Source: Proteiniclasticum sediminis
Lineage (GTDB): Bacteria; Bacillota; Clostridia; Clostridiales; Clostridiaceae
Direction of reading: 5' to 3'
Assembly: GCF_018128025.1 (NCBI RefSeq)
Contig: NZ_JAGSCS010000013.1
Span: 22,516 to 86,515 of the forward strand
Length of the DNA: 64,000 nucleotides
Position numbers and translations under genes: made by a program. Below, piece by piece: positions 42,611-51,290 of this stretch; within the stretch, counting starts at the first letter, position 1, and each line of letters starts with the position of its first letter. The notes beneath the pieces were generated by a model that was given only the letters and a program-made list of their open reading frames with translations, was not told where the DNA came from and made no database searches.

Positions 42611-43459
42611 CTAAGTTTCAGGAAGCAGGACAGCACTCACTGCCCGGTCCTTTCCGGACAGGTCTTTGATGGTTTTTATTTCTCCAAATCCGTGGTTTGT
42701 CAGCATTTTCTCCACCTCGTGGCGTTGATCATATCCGATTTCGAAAACCACCGCTCCGCCCTCCTGGAGATGCTCCCGGGCGCTGGCGGTGATGCTCTGG
42801 TAAAAATCCAGCCCGGACGTGCCGCCGTAAAGAGCCAGTTCCGGCTCAAAGGCCTTCACCGAACGGGGCAGCTCTTCCATGTCCGCGGCACTGATGTACG
42901 GCGGATTGCTGATAATGAGGTCAAAGCGCTGGGGAAGGTGCAGAAAGAGATCAGACTCCACACACTGGACCCGGCTTTCCACCCCCAGGTTCCGGGCATT
43001 TTCCCCCGTGACCTTTAGAGCTTCTTTATTTATATCAGAAAGTGTCACATTTGTAAATTCCAAGATTCGGGCGATGGAAAGCCCCAGGGCTCCAGACCCG
43101 CAACAAAGATCCAGCACCGTCTCGTAGTGCTTTTCCCGGATGAGCCTCAAGGCTTCCTCCACGACGATTTCGGAATCCGGCCGGGGAATCAGGGTGTTTT
43201 CTGTGACCCTAAAGGTCATCCCCATGAACTCTTTAAAGCCTAGAATATAGGCCACGGGCTTCCCAGACTGACGCTCTTTCCAAAGGTTCCGGAAACGGTG
43301 CTCCTCGTCCTTGGAGAGTTCTTCCTCCCACCGGGTGAGAAGTTCCAAATCCGACAGACCCAGAACATTTTTCATGAGTACCCGGGCATCCAGCCGGGCC
43401 GTGTCGGAAACCTTCTGAAGCTGAAGACTGGCTTCATCCAGGGCAGCTTTAATTTTCAT
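42611..43459 (-). CDS. prmC: Peptide chain release factor N5-glutamine methyltransferase
   Basis: 282 residues. SAM-dependent methyltransferase of the GGQ glutamine in release factors. SAM motif VLDLCCGSGALGLS (about residue 117) and the NPPYIS active-site motif (LIISNPPYISAAD, about residue 183) are intact. The start ATG overlaps the end of the DUF1385 gene by 11 nt, indicating coupling. The gene pair prmC-prfA is conserved in bacteria. Confidence 0.96.
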   Translation of the reverse strand: MKIKAALDEASLQLQKVSDTARLDARVLMKNVLGLSDLELLTRWEEELSKDEEHRFRNLWKERQSGKPVAYILGFKEFMGMTFRVTENTLIPRPDSEIVVEEALRLIREKHYETVLDLCCGSGALGLSIARILEFTNVTLSDINKEALKVTGENARNLGVESRVQCVESDLFLHLPQRFDLIISNPPYISAADMEELPRSVKAFEPELALYGGTSGLDFYQSITASAREHLQEGGAVVFEIGYDQRHEVEKMLTNHGFGEIKTIKDLSGKDRAVSAVLLPET

Positions 43460-44360
43460 CGTCCATCAGTCCTTCCGCTTCCTTCAGTGCCCGGATGGAC
43501 ACCTCCAGCATCTCCGGCAGGGGCTCCTTGGTGGTGAGCCTTTGGAGCATCATCCCCGGATAGGCCACCACGCGCTGGATGGGCCCTTTGGTCCTTCCCA
43601 GCCAGCGGAGAATCTCATAGGTAATTCCCGAGATCACCGGAAGAAGGAGAATCCTCAGCACCACCCGAAGAAGCGGGTGAGACCATCCGGTGAAGGAAAA
43701 GACCAGAATGCTCACCGCCATGACGAGGAACATGAAGTTGGTTCCACAGCGCTCATGGAAGCGGGAGCAGGTCTTGACATTTTCCACCGTGAGGGGCATG
43801 TCCATTTCATAGCATACGATGGCCTTATGCTCTGCGCCATGGTACTGGAACACCCGGTAAATGTCTTTCAGCTGGCTGATCCCATAGAGGTATCCAATGA
43901 AAATCGTCAGCCGAAGAAGGGCTTCCACCGTATTCAGGGCTAAAGGCGGCAGCCCGTAATTTTTCAGCACTCCGGTAATCAGGGTGGGCAGCACAAAGAA
44001 AATGAGGATGCTGAGTCCCAAACTGAACAGGAGGGTCAGAGTTTCCACCATTTTTTCGCCTTTTTCGCCAAATTTATCCCGGAGCATCTTCTCCAGTTTT
44101 GTCGGTTCCTCATCGGCACCAAAGACCGAAGCCGACCAGTTGAGGCTTCGGATCCCGATCCGCATCGAATCCACCAGGGCCACAGCCCCGCGGATCAGGG
44201 GAAGCCGATACGCTTTATGCCGCTGGGACAAGGGCGTCAGGACATCGTGATGAACCACAATGTCTCCCAAGGGGTTTCGCACGGCGGTGGAAATTCCTTT
44301 TTTCCCCCGCATCATGACCCCTTCAATGACGGCCTGCCCGCCTACGGTCGTTTCTTTCAT
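43449..44360 (-). CDS. DUF1385 (YqhQ-type) membrane protein
   Basis: 303 residues. N-terminus TTVGGQAVIEGVMMRGKKG is the family hallmark. Four or more hydrophobic segments follow (LLFSLGLSILIFFVLPTLI, LLRLTIFIGYLYGI, MFLVMAVSILVFSF and LRVVLRILLLPVISGI), with the conserved FQYHGAEHKAIVCYE. Function is unknown. It overlaps tdk by 4 nt (ATGA) and prmC by 11 nt, so it is an integral member of the operon. Confidence 0.92.
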   Translation of the reverse strand: MKETTVGGQAVIEGVMMRGKKGISTAVRNPLGDIVVHHDVLTPLSQRHKAYRLPLIRGAVALVDSMRIGIRSLNWSASVFGADEEPTKLEKMLRDKFGEKGEKMVETLTLLFSLGLSILIFFVLPTLITGVLKNYGLPPLALNTVEALLRLTIFIGYLYGISQLKDIYRVFQYHGAEHKAIVCYEMDMPLTVENVKTCSRFHERCGTNFMFLVMAVSILVFSFTGWSHPLLRVVLRILLLPVISGITYEILRWLGRTKGPIQRVVAYPGMMLQRLTTKEPLPEMLEVSIRALKEAEGLMDDEN

Positions 44361-44983
44361 GCCTTCACCAAATCCTTATTCATTCGTTTTCGTTCTTCAT
44401 CTTTTTTCTTATACTTAAAGTAGCAGTCAGCGCAAAGGGACTGATATTCCACCTGATCCACGAGATCAATGGCCACCTGAGCTCCCTCGAAGACAAATTC
44501 TCCATTGATCTTCCGTCCGTTGAGCAGGGCTTTTCGTCCGCAGGTGCAGATGGTCTTGAGCTCTTCAATGCTGTGGGCCAGGAGCAAAAGCCTTGCACTG
44601 CCCTCAAAGCCGTTCATGAGAAAGTCCGTCCGCAGACCGTAGCAGATCACCGGCACTTTCAGCGTCACGGCGACTTTCAGGAGCTCATCGATATGTTTGG
44701 CTTTGAGAAACTGCACCTCATCCACAAGAATGCAGTGAATGGTCCCTTCCTGCTGAATCCATTTTTCCGTAATGGCATAGAGATCATCCTCTTCCCGAAC
44801 AGCATAGTCCGCTTCCCGGACAACCCCCAGCCGGGAAACCAGCTTGGTTCCGCCCTTGGCATCCACCTGGGGTTTGAAAATCTTCACCTTCATGCCCCGT
44901 TCCTCATAGTTGTATGCCACCTGCATGAGGTTGGTGGACTTTCCGGAATTCATTGCCCCGTATCGAAAATATAATTTGCTCAT
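44357..44983 (-). CDS. tdk: Thymidine kinase
   Basis: 208 residues. Phosphorylates thymidine. P-loop RYGAMNSGKSTNLMQ (residues 7-21), Walker B-like ILVDEVQFL, lasso region and the zinc-binding cysteines (ICTCGRKA and LCADCYF). The ATG at 44983 follows a GGAGTAGGA sequence; the upstream extension to 45004 lacks conservation. It heads the operon tdk-DUF1385-prmC-prfA, divergent from rpmE as in many Clostridia. Confidence 0.95.
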   Translation of the reverse strand: MSKLYFRYGAMNSGKSTNLMQVAYNYEERGMKVKIFKPQVDAKGGTKLVSRLGVVREADYAVREEDDLYAITEKWIQQEGTIHCILVDEVQFLKAKHIDELLKVAVTLKVPVICYGLRTDFLMNGFEGSARLLLLAHSIEELKTICTCGRKALLNGRKINGEFVFEGAQVAIDLVDQVEYQSLCADCYFKYKKKDEERKRMNKDLVKA

Positions 44984-45053
44984 GTTCCTACTCCTATACT
45001 TCAATAATCCCTACTAATTATAGCATCTCACCCCCGGGTATTCCATATTATTC

Positions 45054-45082
45054 TTGACGGTGGCGGTTTGTAATGATAGAAT
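45054..45082 (+). promoter_or_regulatory. Promoter of rpmE
   Basis: TTGACG (45054-45059), 17 nt, TAGAAT (45077-45082). Confidence 0.8.
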
Positions 45083-45119
45083 TGAGTAGTTAAAAAACCA
45101 TGAAATTGAGGTGAAATAA

Positions 45120-45338
45120 ATGAAAGAAGGCATACATCCAAAGTACAACGACGATGCCGTTGTAAAGTGTGCATGTGGAAACACATTCGTAACCGGATCC
45201 GTCAAGCCCGAACTGAAAGTGGAAATATGCTCCCAGTGCCATCCATTCTTCACTGGTAAGCAGAAGATTGTTGATGTTGGTGGTAGAGTAGATCGCTTCA
45301 ACAAGAAGTTCAACCTGACGACCAAAACTGAAGAGTAG
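45120..45338 (+). CDS. rpmE: Ribosomal protein L31, zinc-binding type
   Basis: 72 residues. Begins [21 protein letters not shown]. The two CxxC-like pairs (CACG and [10 protein letters not shown]) are present, so this is the zinc-containing form rather than the zinc-free paralogue. The ATG at 45120 follows GAGGTG. Monocistronic between its own promoter and terminator. Confidence 0.97.
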   Translation: MKEGIHPKYNDDAVVKCACGNTFVTGSVKPELKVEICSQCHPFFTGKQKIVDVGGRVDRFNKKFNLTTKTEE

Positions 45339-45350
45339 GACTTTTCATTG

Positions 45351-45385
45351 AAAAATGAGGATCATCGCGATCCTCATTTTTTTTT
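45351..45385. terminator. Terminator of rpmE, probably bidirectional
   Basis: AAAATGAGGAT / ATCCTCATTTT stem followed by a long T-run; A-run on the other side serves the convergent DUF2812 gene. Confidence 0.88.
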
Positions 45386-45412
45386 GCGTTCTTTTATTCG
45401 TTTGTTCGTGCG

Positions 45413-45952
45413 CTATTCATGAATAACCCGTTCCTGAGCCAGGTCTTTCAGTTTTCCGGTGATCTGCAGGGAATGGGTGATGATCATGACCAGGATGAAG
45501 CCTAAAAGAAGAGACAGCAGGAAGTTGCCCGGGGATCCATGGAGTCCGATGCCGGCATTGCCGAGGAATGCCGCCGCTTCTAGGGGAAGGAGACCCAAAA
45601 GCAGGGTTCGGATCTTCTTCAGATGAAGGATTTTAGAGTCCACATCGCTGTAGATTTCAAAAGGTCCCTCGGCTCGTCTGCGGCGAAGATAGACCCACCG
45701 CATATAGGAGCCCACCACTTCTACCCCAGTTTCCTCCAAGAAACGGAGAAAATCCCGGCTTTTGCTGTGGGTGGGAAGTTCATCGAGAAGGAGAATTTTG
45801 TAAGCGTACTCTCCCGGTGTGCCTTCCTCAAACACATAGGAGATACCCCCTCCCCGGATCAGCTGCAGCCCTTTATCCGACTGGGTATCCAGCCACTTTT
45901 CCTCCCGCTCATGTTCCCAGGCAAAAAATGCCCGATATTTTTTATGCGTCAT
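45413..45952 (-). CDS. DUF2812 domain-containing membrane protein
   Basis: 179 residues. A soluble N-terminal domain (KYRAFFAWEHEREEKWLDTQSDKG, residues ~5-100) is followed by two C-terminal membrane segments (LLLGLLPLEAAAFLG and FLLSLLLGFILVMIITHSL). This matches DUF2812 proteins, which are regularly encoded next to PadR regulators; function unknown. Its ATG overlaps the PadR gene by 11 nt, so the two are co-translated. Confidence 0.85.
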   Translation of the reverse strand: MTHKKYRAFFAWEHEREEKWLDTQSDKGLQLIRGGGISYVFEEGTPGEYAYKILLLDELPTHSKSRDFLRFLEETGVEVVGSYMRWVYLRRRRAEGPFEIYSDVDSKILHLKKIRTLLLGLLPLEAAAFLGNAGIGLHGSPGNFLLSLLLGFILVMIITHSLQITGKLKDLAQERVIHE

Positions 45953-46271
45953 GATTGTCCCCTCCCATCATCATTTTTCCGTTATGCAGCAGTTCCTCCA
46001 GGCGCTGAATCTCCCGCCGGACTTTCTCTTTTCCCTCATCCGTGATGCAGTATTCCTTCTTTCGCCCGGAGTTTTCCTCCAGCGCTTGAATCCACCCTTT
46101 TTCCGTCAGCGAGCTCAAGGCCCCATAGAGGGTACCTGCCGCCAGAACCACTCTTCCCTGGCTGAGTCCCTCCACCTTCTGCATGATCCCGTACCCATGG
46201 AGCGGTTCCAGGAGTGACAAGAGAATATAATAGACCCCCTCGGTCAGCGCCACATTTTCTGTATTTGCCAT
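45942..46271 (-). CDS. PadR family transcriptional regulator
   Basis: 109 residues. Winged-helix PadR domain: YYILLSLLEPLHGYGIMQKVEGLSQGRVVLAAGTLYGALSSLTEKGWI, with the conserved TLYGAL recognition helix. The C-terminal dimer helix is short (subfamily 2 type). The ATG at 46271 has GGAGGTGG upstream. Its promoter contains repeated TATCGG...CGTTATA elements, so it is probably self-repressed. It would also control the coupled DUF2812 gene. Confidence 0.93.
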   Translation of the reverse strand: MANTENVALTEGVYYILLSLLEPLHGYGIMQKVEGLSQGRVVLAAGTLYGALSSLTEKGWIQALEENSGRKKEYCITDEGKEKVRREIQRLEELLHNGKMMMGGDNHDA

Positions 46272-46280
46272 ATTTCCACC

Positions 46281-46351
46281 TCCGATACATCCAGTTCCGT
46301 TATAACGGCTTCCGATACACTTACTATAACGCCTCCCGATATAGCTGTCAA
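46281..46351 (-). promoter_or_regulatory. PadR promoter with repeated operator
   Basis: Minus strand: TTGACA (46346-46351), 17 nt, TATAGT (46323-46328). The 17-mer TATAACGCCTCCCGATA (plus-strand reading, 46325-46341) fills the spacer, and TATAACGGCTTCCGATA recurs at 46301-46317 (15 of 17 identical, 24 bp away). A third partial copy TCCGATAC is at 46281-46288. Confidence 0.75.
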
Positions 46352-46396
46352 GGTCCCTTTCTTCGAAAATTAAACCTTTCTTCTCCAAAATCTGAA

Positions 46397-46423
46397 TAAA
46401 AAAAGAGAAGGTTTTCCTTCTCT
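46397..46423 (-). terminator. Terminator of ABC-F gene
   Basis: AGAGAAGG-TTTT-CCTTCTCT hairpin with the U-tract encoded by the A-run at 46397-46404, just behind the stop codon. Confidence 0.8.
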
Positions 46424-48325
46424 CTACAATAAGCCCAGCTCTTCGGCCAGTTCATTCAGATAGGTCCAGCGGTCCATGGCTTCTTCCAGCTCCTTCTCCA
46501 GCAGCGTTTTCTCCGTCATCAGCTGTTCCAGCTTGAGAAAATCCGTGGCATGGGTTTGGAGGGCTTCATCCACCTCTTGGATTCGGCGTTCCAGATCTGC
46601 AATGCGGTCATCGATGCCATCAAACTCCCGCTGTTCTTTGAAGGAAAATTTCCGTTTCTTTTCCTTTTCCCGGGGAGGTGGAACTTCACTTTTTTCCGTC
46701 TTTTTACCGGCGCTTTCCTCCTGCTCCGCTTCGAGATTCTTTCGCTCCTCGTAGTCGGAATAGTTCCCGAAGGAAATGGAAATCTTGCCCTCGCCTTCAA
46801 AGGCAAAAATCTTTTCCGCTACCCGGTCCAGGAAATACCGGTCATGGGAGACGGTGATCACTGCCCCGGGGAAATCCTCCAGATAGTCTTCCAGGATGGA
46901 CAAGGTGTCAATATCCAAATCATTGGTGGGCTCATCCAGAAGCAGCACATTGGGTTTCTCCATGAGGATCCGAAGGACCATGAGGCGCCGCTTCTCCCCG
47001 CCGGACAAAGACCGGATGGGGGTCCACTGCTCGCTGGGCGGAAAGAGGAAGGTTTCCAGCATCTGCGAAGCCGTAACTTTCCCTTCTCCCGTCTCGATGA
47101 TTTCCGCTGCCTCCCGGATGAACTCGATGACCCGCATGCCTTCGTCTGGAATGACATACTCCTGGGAGAGATAGCCGATGCGGACCGTTTCGCCCACGGA
47201 GAGGACCCCGCCGTCTGGGGGCAAAAGCCCCGCCAGGATCTTCAGAAATGTGGACTTTCCCATGCCATTGCTGCCGACGATGCCGATACGGTCATCCTTC
47301 TGCACCTGATAGCTAAAGTCTTTAAGAATCACTTCCCCAGGGAACGACTTCTCCAGATGTTCGAGATCCATGACCTTCTTTCCCAGCCGGGAAGACAGGG
47401 CTTTGATCTCCAGCTCACTCTTTTCCTGGAGCCCCTCTTCCTCCTTCAGCCGCTCGTAGCGGTCAATGCGGGCCTTTTGCTTTGTGGAGCGGGCTTTCGC
47501 CCCCTTGCGGATCCAGGCCAGCTCCTTCTCCAGGATCTTTTTTCGCTTTTTGTCCGCCAGCTCCAGGAGTTCCTCCCGCTGGGCCTTCAGCTCCAGAAAC
47601 TTGGAATAGTTCACCGCATAGCTATATACCTGTCCCCGCTGAATCTCCAGCATCCGGTTAGTCACGCGCTCCAGGAAGTAACGGTCATGGGTCACCATGA
47701 GAAGGGCACCCCGGCGCTGGGCCAGCTCTTTTTCCAGCCAGGCCACGGTATCATTGTCGATATGGTTAGTGGGCTCATCCAGAATAAGCAGGTCACTGGG
47801 GGTGATGAGGGCCGTGGCCATGGCCACGCGTTTTTGCTGTCCCCCGGAAAGTTCCCCCATGGTTTTGGAAAAATCGGTAATCCCCAGTTTCGTCAGGATC
47901 CGCCGGGCATCGGCTTCCAGGTTCCAGGCCTGAAGCGTATCCATCTCCTGGGAAAGGCGAAGAAGATTTTTCTGAACCGTTGGATCCTCCGGGTGCTGCG
48001 CCGTCTCCTTCAGGGCTTCTTCATAGGCCCGAAGGGTTCTCAGCAAGGGATTGTCGCCGCTGAACACCTGCATGAGCACCGTATGGTCGGGATTGAACTT
48101 CGGCTCCTGAGCCAGGACTTCCACCCGGATGCCGCTGGGAATCTGCACCCGGCCCTCATCGGGAGGTTCCACCCCCGCCAGCACTTTCAGCAGGGTAGAT
48201 TTCCCCGTACCGTTGATGCCGATAATCCCAATTTTGTCCCCATCGCCGATGGTGAGGGTCACATCCTCAAAAAGTTTCTTTTCGCCAAAGCTCTTGGCGA
48301 GATTTTCTGCGGTTAATATGATCAC
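46424..48325 (-). CDS. ABC-F family ATPase (Uup-like)
   Basis: 633 residues, two ABC domains and no membrane segments. Domain 1: Walker A GINGTGKSTLLK, signature ELSGGQQKRVAMA, Walker B LLILDEPTNHID. Domain 2: GSNGMGKSTFLK, SLSGGEKRRLMVL, LLLDEPTNDLD. The linker carries the charged AWIRKGAKARSTKQKARID. A C-terminal coiled coil (~560-633) is typical of Uup. ABC-F proteins act on the ribosome or on DNA intermediates. GTG at 48325 lies 8 nt after GAGGTG; the GTG at 48334 is too close to it. Confidence 0.92.
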   Translation of the reverse strand: MIILTAENLAKSFGEKKLFEDVTLTIGDGDKIGIIGINGTGKSTLLKVLAGVEPPDEGRVQIPSGIRVEVLAQEPKFNPDHTVLMQVFSGDNPLLRTLRAYEEALKETAQHPEDPTVQKNLLRLSQEMDTLQAWNLEADARRILTKLGITDFSKTMGELSGGQQKRVAMATALITPSDLLILDEPTNHIDNDTVAWLEKELAQRRGALLMVTHDRYFLERVTNRMLEIQRGQVYSYAVNYSKFLELKAQREELLELADKKRKKILEKELAWIRKGAKARSTKQKARIDRYERLKEEEGLQEKSELEIKALSSRLGKKVMDLEHLEKSFPGEVILKDFSYQVQKDDRIGIVGSNGMGKSTFLKILAGLLPPDGGVLSVGETVRIGYLSQEYVIPDEGMRVIEFIREAAEIIETGEGKVTASQMLETFLFPPSEQWTPIRSLSGGEKRRLMVLRILMEKPNVLLLDEPTNDLDIDTLSILEDYLEDFPGAVITVSHDRYFLDRVAEKIFAFEGEGKISISFGNYSDYEERKNLEAEQEESAGKKTEKSEVPPPREKEKKRKFSFKEQREFDGIDDRIADLERRIQEVDEALQTHATDFLKLEQLMTEKTLLEKELEEAMDRWTYLNELAEELGLL

Positions 48326-48390
48326 TGTATTCACACCTCATTTTTCTCTTCCCCCATCATACAACAAAAGGTCCACTTTGGGCAGTGATG

Positions 48391-48420
48391 AAAAAAGATA
48401 CCCCAAAAACTGGGGTATCT
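48391..48420 (-). terminator. Terminator of hcp
   Basis: AGATACCCC / GGGGTATCT stem with an A-run (48391-48396) giving the U-tract, 18 nt after the hcp stop. Confidence 0.85.
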
Positions 48421-48437
48421 GCTTTATCGTGAATCGT

Positions 48438-50084
48438 TTAGGCCATGAAGAGCTTGATGTCCTCGTCCACTTCTCCGATGGTCCCGATGCCGAATTTTTC
48501 CACCAGAACGTTGGCCACGTTGGGGGAAAGGAATGCCGGCAGTGTGGGTCCCAGGTGGATATTCTTGACGCCCAGGTAGAGGAGGGCCAGAAGCACGATG
48601 ACGGCTTTTTGCTCGTACCAGGCAATATTGTAGGCAATGGGGAGATCATTGACATCCGCAAGGCCAAAGACTTCCTTCAGCTTCAGAGCGATGACCACCA
48701 GGGAGTAGGAGTCATTGCACTGTCCTGCATCCAGAACGCGGGGAATGCCGCCAATGTCGCCGAGATTCAGCTTATTGTAACGGTACTTGGCGCAGCCGGC
48801 CGTGAGAATCACCGAATCCTGGGGCATATTCTGGGCAAACTCCGTGTAGTAGCTTCGGCTGTTCATGCGGCCATCGCAGCCGGCCATGACGACAAACTTC
48901 TTAATGGCGCCGGTCTTCACGGCTTCCACCACCTGATCGGCCAGGGCTAGGACCTGGGCATGGGCAAAGCCGCCCACGATCTTTCCCGTTTCGATTTCCT
49001 GGGGAGCTTCCAAGGTCTTGGCCAGGGCGATGATGGCCGAGAAATCCTTCTTGCCGTTTTCATCCCCTTCGATGTGGGTGCATCCGGGGAACCCTGAGGC
49101 TCCGGTGGTAAAGATGCGGCTCTTCAGCGCTTCATTTCTGGGGGGAACCAGACAGTTGGTGGTGAAGAGAACGGGTCCACGGAAGCTTTCAAACTCTTCC
49201 ACCTGTTTCCACCAGGCATTGCCGTAGTTGCCCACAAAGTGTGTAAACTTTTTGAAAGCCGGGTAGTAGTGGGCCGGAAGCATTTCGCTGTGGGTGTAGA
49301 CATCCACGCCGGTGCCTTCGGTCTGCTCCAGAAGCTGCATGAGATCCGTCAGATCATGCCCGGAGATCAAAATGGCGGGATTATTTCGCACACCGATGTT
49401 CACTTCGGTGATTTCCGGATTTCCAAATCTGGAGGTGTTGGCCTTGTCCAGCATGGCCATGGCGGTGACGCCCACTTCTCCGGTCTTCAGGGTAAGGGCC
49501 ACCAGCTCGTCTGCCCCCAGGGTGTTGTCCAGCATGGCAGCCAGTGCCTCATAGGTGTGGACATAGAGGGACTCTTCCTCCAGTCCGATATTCAGCGCAT
49601 GGTGGGCATAGGCTGCCATTCCCTTCAGTCCGTAGAGAATCAGCTCTCGAAGGGAGCGGATATCTTCATTGGCCGTGGCGAGAACCCCCACGGAGGCAGC
49701 TTTTTTCAGCATGGACTCTTTGTCCGTCACGGTGAAGGTGGCGGCATCGGAAAGCTTCACGCCGGCAAGCTCCGCGGTGAGACCATCTCGGAAGCTCAGC
49801 ATCTTCCGAATCTGCGCCTCCAAAGCGCCATCGTCGAAGTTTGCGTTGGTGATGGTCATGAAGAGGGCGTTGATCACCTCATGGTTCATCTCCTGGCGAG
49901 CCTTGACCTCCACAGCTCCTCTTACCACAGCCTGGGCGATGCCCTTCAGGGTATAGATGAGGAGATCCTGGAGCTTGGCCACTTCCGGATTCTTTCCGCA
50001 GACGCCGATGATCTCGCATCCGGTTCCTCGGCTGGCTTCCTGACACTGATAGCAAAACATTGCCGGTTCCATGGTCTTAGACAT
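48438..50084 (-). CDS. hcp: Hybrid cluster protein (hydroxylamine reductase)
   Basis: 548 residues. N-terminal [4Fe-4S] ligands in [23 protein letters not shown] (C-x2-C...C...C). The later ligands of the hybrid Fe-S-O cluster are in [26 protein letters not shown] and AGCAKYRYN. Hcp protects anaerobes from nitrosative stress by NO reduction. The ATG at 50084 follows AGGTAGGA. It is divergent from a Crp/Fnr regulator, with a palindrome placed for class II activation. Confidence 0.96.
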   Translation of the reverse strand: MSKTMEPAMFCYQCQEASRGTGCEIIGVCGKNPEVAKLQDLLIYTLKGIAQAVVRGAVEVKARQEMNHEVINALFMTITNANFDDGALEAQIRKMLSFRDGLTAELAGVKLSDAATFTVTDKESMLKKAASVGVLATANEDIRSLRELILYGLKGMAAYAHHALNIGLEEESLYVHTYEALAAMLDNTLGADELVALTLKTGEVGVTAMAMLDKANTSRFGNPEITEVNIGVRNNPAILISGHDLTDLMQLLEQTEGTGVDVYTHSEMLPAHYYPAFKKFTHFVGNYGNAWWKQVEEFESFRGPVLFTTNCLVPPRNEALKSRIFTTGASGFPGCTHIEGDENGKKDFSAIIALAKTLEAPQEIETGKIVGGFAHAQVLALADQVVEAVKTGAIKKFVVMAGCDGRMNSRSYYTEFAQNMPQDSVILTAGCAKYRYNKLNLGDIGGIPRVLDAGQCNDSYSLVVIALKLKEVFGLADVNDLPIAYNIAWYEQKAVIVLLALLYLGVKNIHLGPTLPAFLSPNVANVLVEKFGIGTIGEVDEDIKLFMA

Positions 50085-50125
50085 ATTTATATCCTACCTT
50101 TCTTCTCTGAATTAATGACTCTGTC

Positions 50126-50169
50126 AGTATAGCAGTCCTGCCCCACAAAAAACTGTAACCTCTGTTACA
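50126..50169 (-). promoter_or_regulatory. hcp promoter with Crp/Fnr-type palindrome
   Basis: Perfect TGTAAC-CTCT-GTTACA palindrome (50154-50169). The -10 TATACT (50126-50131, minus strand) puts the palindrome centre about 42 nt upstream of the expected start site, the class II activator position. No good -35, as expected for an activated promoter. Confidence 0.72.
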
Positions 50170-50319
50170 CTTTCTAAAAATCCTGCGAGAAAAAAACACA
50201 GACAATAAATACTCCCCCGTGATAAAAGCCAGGATAGGCCTAAGCTCACCAGGATTATCCCTCCCCGGGTCTTTGACCTGTTCTTGGAAAAACCCATTTC
50301 CCCGGGGAGTAATCTTGAG

Positions 50320-50325
50320 TATAAT
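50320..50325 (+). promoter_or_regulatory. -10 element of Crp/Fnr gene
   Basis: TATAAT, 49 nt upstream of the start codon; -35 weak. Confidence 0.45.
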
Positions 50326-50373
50326 GAAACAGAAATGCAGTGTCTTCCCCCTTCTGTTTAATTTGAGGTAACC

Positions 50374-51042
50374 ATGAACATTCCAATGAGCCAGTTACGA
50401 AAAAATGCGCTTTTCCAGCAGATGACCGAAGAGGAAATCAGGGAGCTGGTGGATCTCTCCTCCTGCACCCTGGAAGTCTACGAAAAGGACACCCTGGTGG
50501 TTCAGGAAAATGATCCCTGCAGCACCCTGGGCGTTGTACTGGAGGGAAAGCTCCATATCCAACAGTACGATCGAAGCGGTGATGCCCTGACCATCAATGT
50601 GTTCCGTCATGGAGACTGTTTCGGCGCCCCCCTCCTCTTCACTCCCCATCCCCTGTACCCTTTCACCCTCCTCACCCTGACCCCTTCCACGGTGCTCTTC
50701 ATTCCTTTTGAGCAGCTCACTCGGATGCTGCGAGAGAATCCCACCTTCAACCACAACTATCTGGCATTTTTATCCCGACATATTCTGGTGCTGAAGAACA
50801 AGATCAAGATTCTCTCCCACAATGATGTCCGCTCCCGCCTCATGATCTATCTGTCCCGGGAGATGGATCTGGCCGAAAGCCCCCGCTTTACCCTGCGGCA
50901 TAAAAAAACCGAGATTGCAGAAATCATCAAAGTGGCCCGTCCTTCGGTTTCCCGGGAACTGACAAATATGGAACGGGACGGACTTCTAGAACTTCGGGGA
51001 CAGCAGGTGGAGATTCTCCTGCCCGAAGAATTTATTCTCTAA
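50374..51042 (+). CDS. Crp/Fnr family regulator (HcpR-like by context)
   Basis: 222 residues. N-terminal cyclic-nucleotide-binding-type beta-roll (LEVYEKDTLVVQENDPCSTLGVVLEGKLHI...), a long dimer helix, and a C-terminal helix-turn-helix (KKTEIAEIIKVARPSVSRELTNMERDGLL). There is no FNR-type N-terminal four-Cys cluster; only Cys at residues ~31, 49 and 87. Divergent from hcp, so most likely its NO-responsive activator. The ATG at 50374 follows GAGGTAACC. Confidence 0.88.
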   Translation: MNIPMSQLRKNALFQQMTEEEIRELVDLSSCTLEVYEKDTLVVQENDPCSTLGVVLEGKLHIQQYDRSGDALTINVFRHGDCFGAPLLFTPHPLYPFTLLTLTPSTVLFIPFEQLTRMLRENPTFNHNYLAFLSRHILVLKNKIKILSHNDVRSRLMIYLSREMDLAESPRFTLRHKKTEIAEIIKVARPSVSRELTNMERDGLLELRGQQVEILLPEEFIL

Positions 51043-51059
51043 AAAAACACCCCTGATGA

Positions 51060-51088
51060 TTTACACGCAACACAACATGTAGTATGAT
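51060..51088 (+). promoter_or_regulatory. Promoter of nrdDG leader
   Basis: TTTACA (51060-51065), 17 nt, TATGAT (51083-51088), some 25 nt before the riboswitch. Confidence 0.7.
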
Positions 51089-51111
51089 GAGAAAGAAATA
51101 ACACAAGATAT

Positions 51112-51265
51112 AGAAATCCGGGAACCATGGAAACAGGTCAAAATCCTGTGCGGTGCCGCCACTGTAGGAGCGAAAGCTCGAGCCAGGTCGTTGGTCCGGA
51201 TCATCGCACCGCCTCACGTCGCATGGGGCTGGCACCCAAGGTGGGGCCCGTCATGACGTGGGTTC
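51112..51265 (+). promoter_or_regulatory. Cobalamin riboswitch upstream of nrdDG
   Basis: The conserved cobalamin-aptamer string is present: GGGAACC, then CAGGTCAAAATCCTG, GCGGTGCCGCCACTGTA (B12 box region) and GAGC-GAAA-GCTC followed by AGCCAGGTCG. No U-tract terminator is seen. The small hairpin GTGGGTTCCCAC (51258-51269) ends 8 nt before the ribosome binding site GGAGG (51279-51283), and CCTC at 51212 could pair with it, so control is more likely at translation. Edges are approximate. Confidence 0.88.
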
Positions 51266-51290
51266 CCACTATTATTTTGGAGGTAATCGT

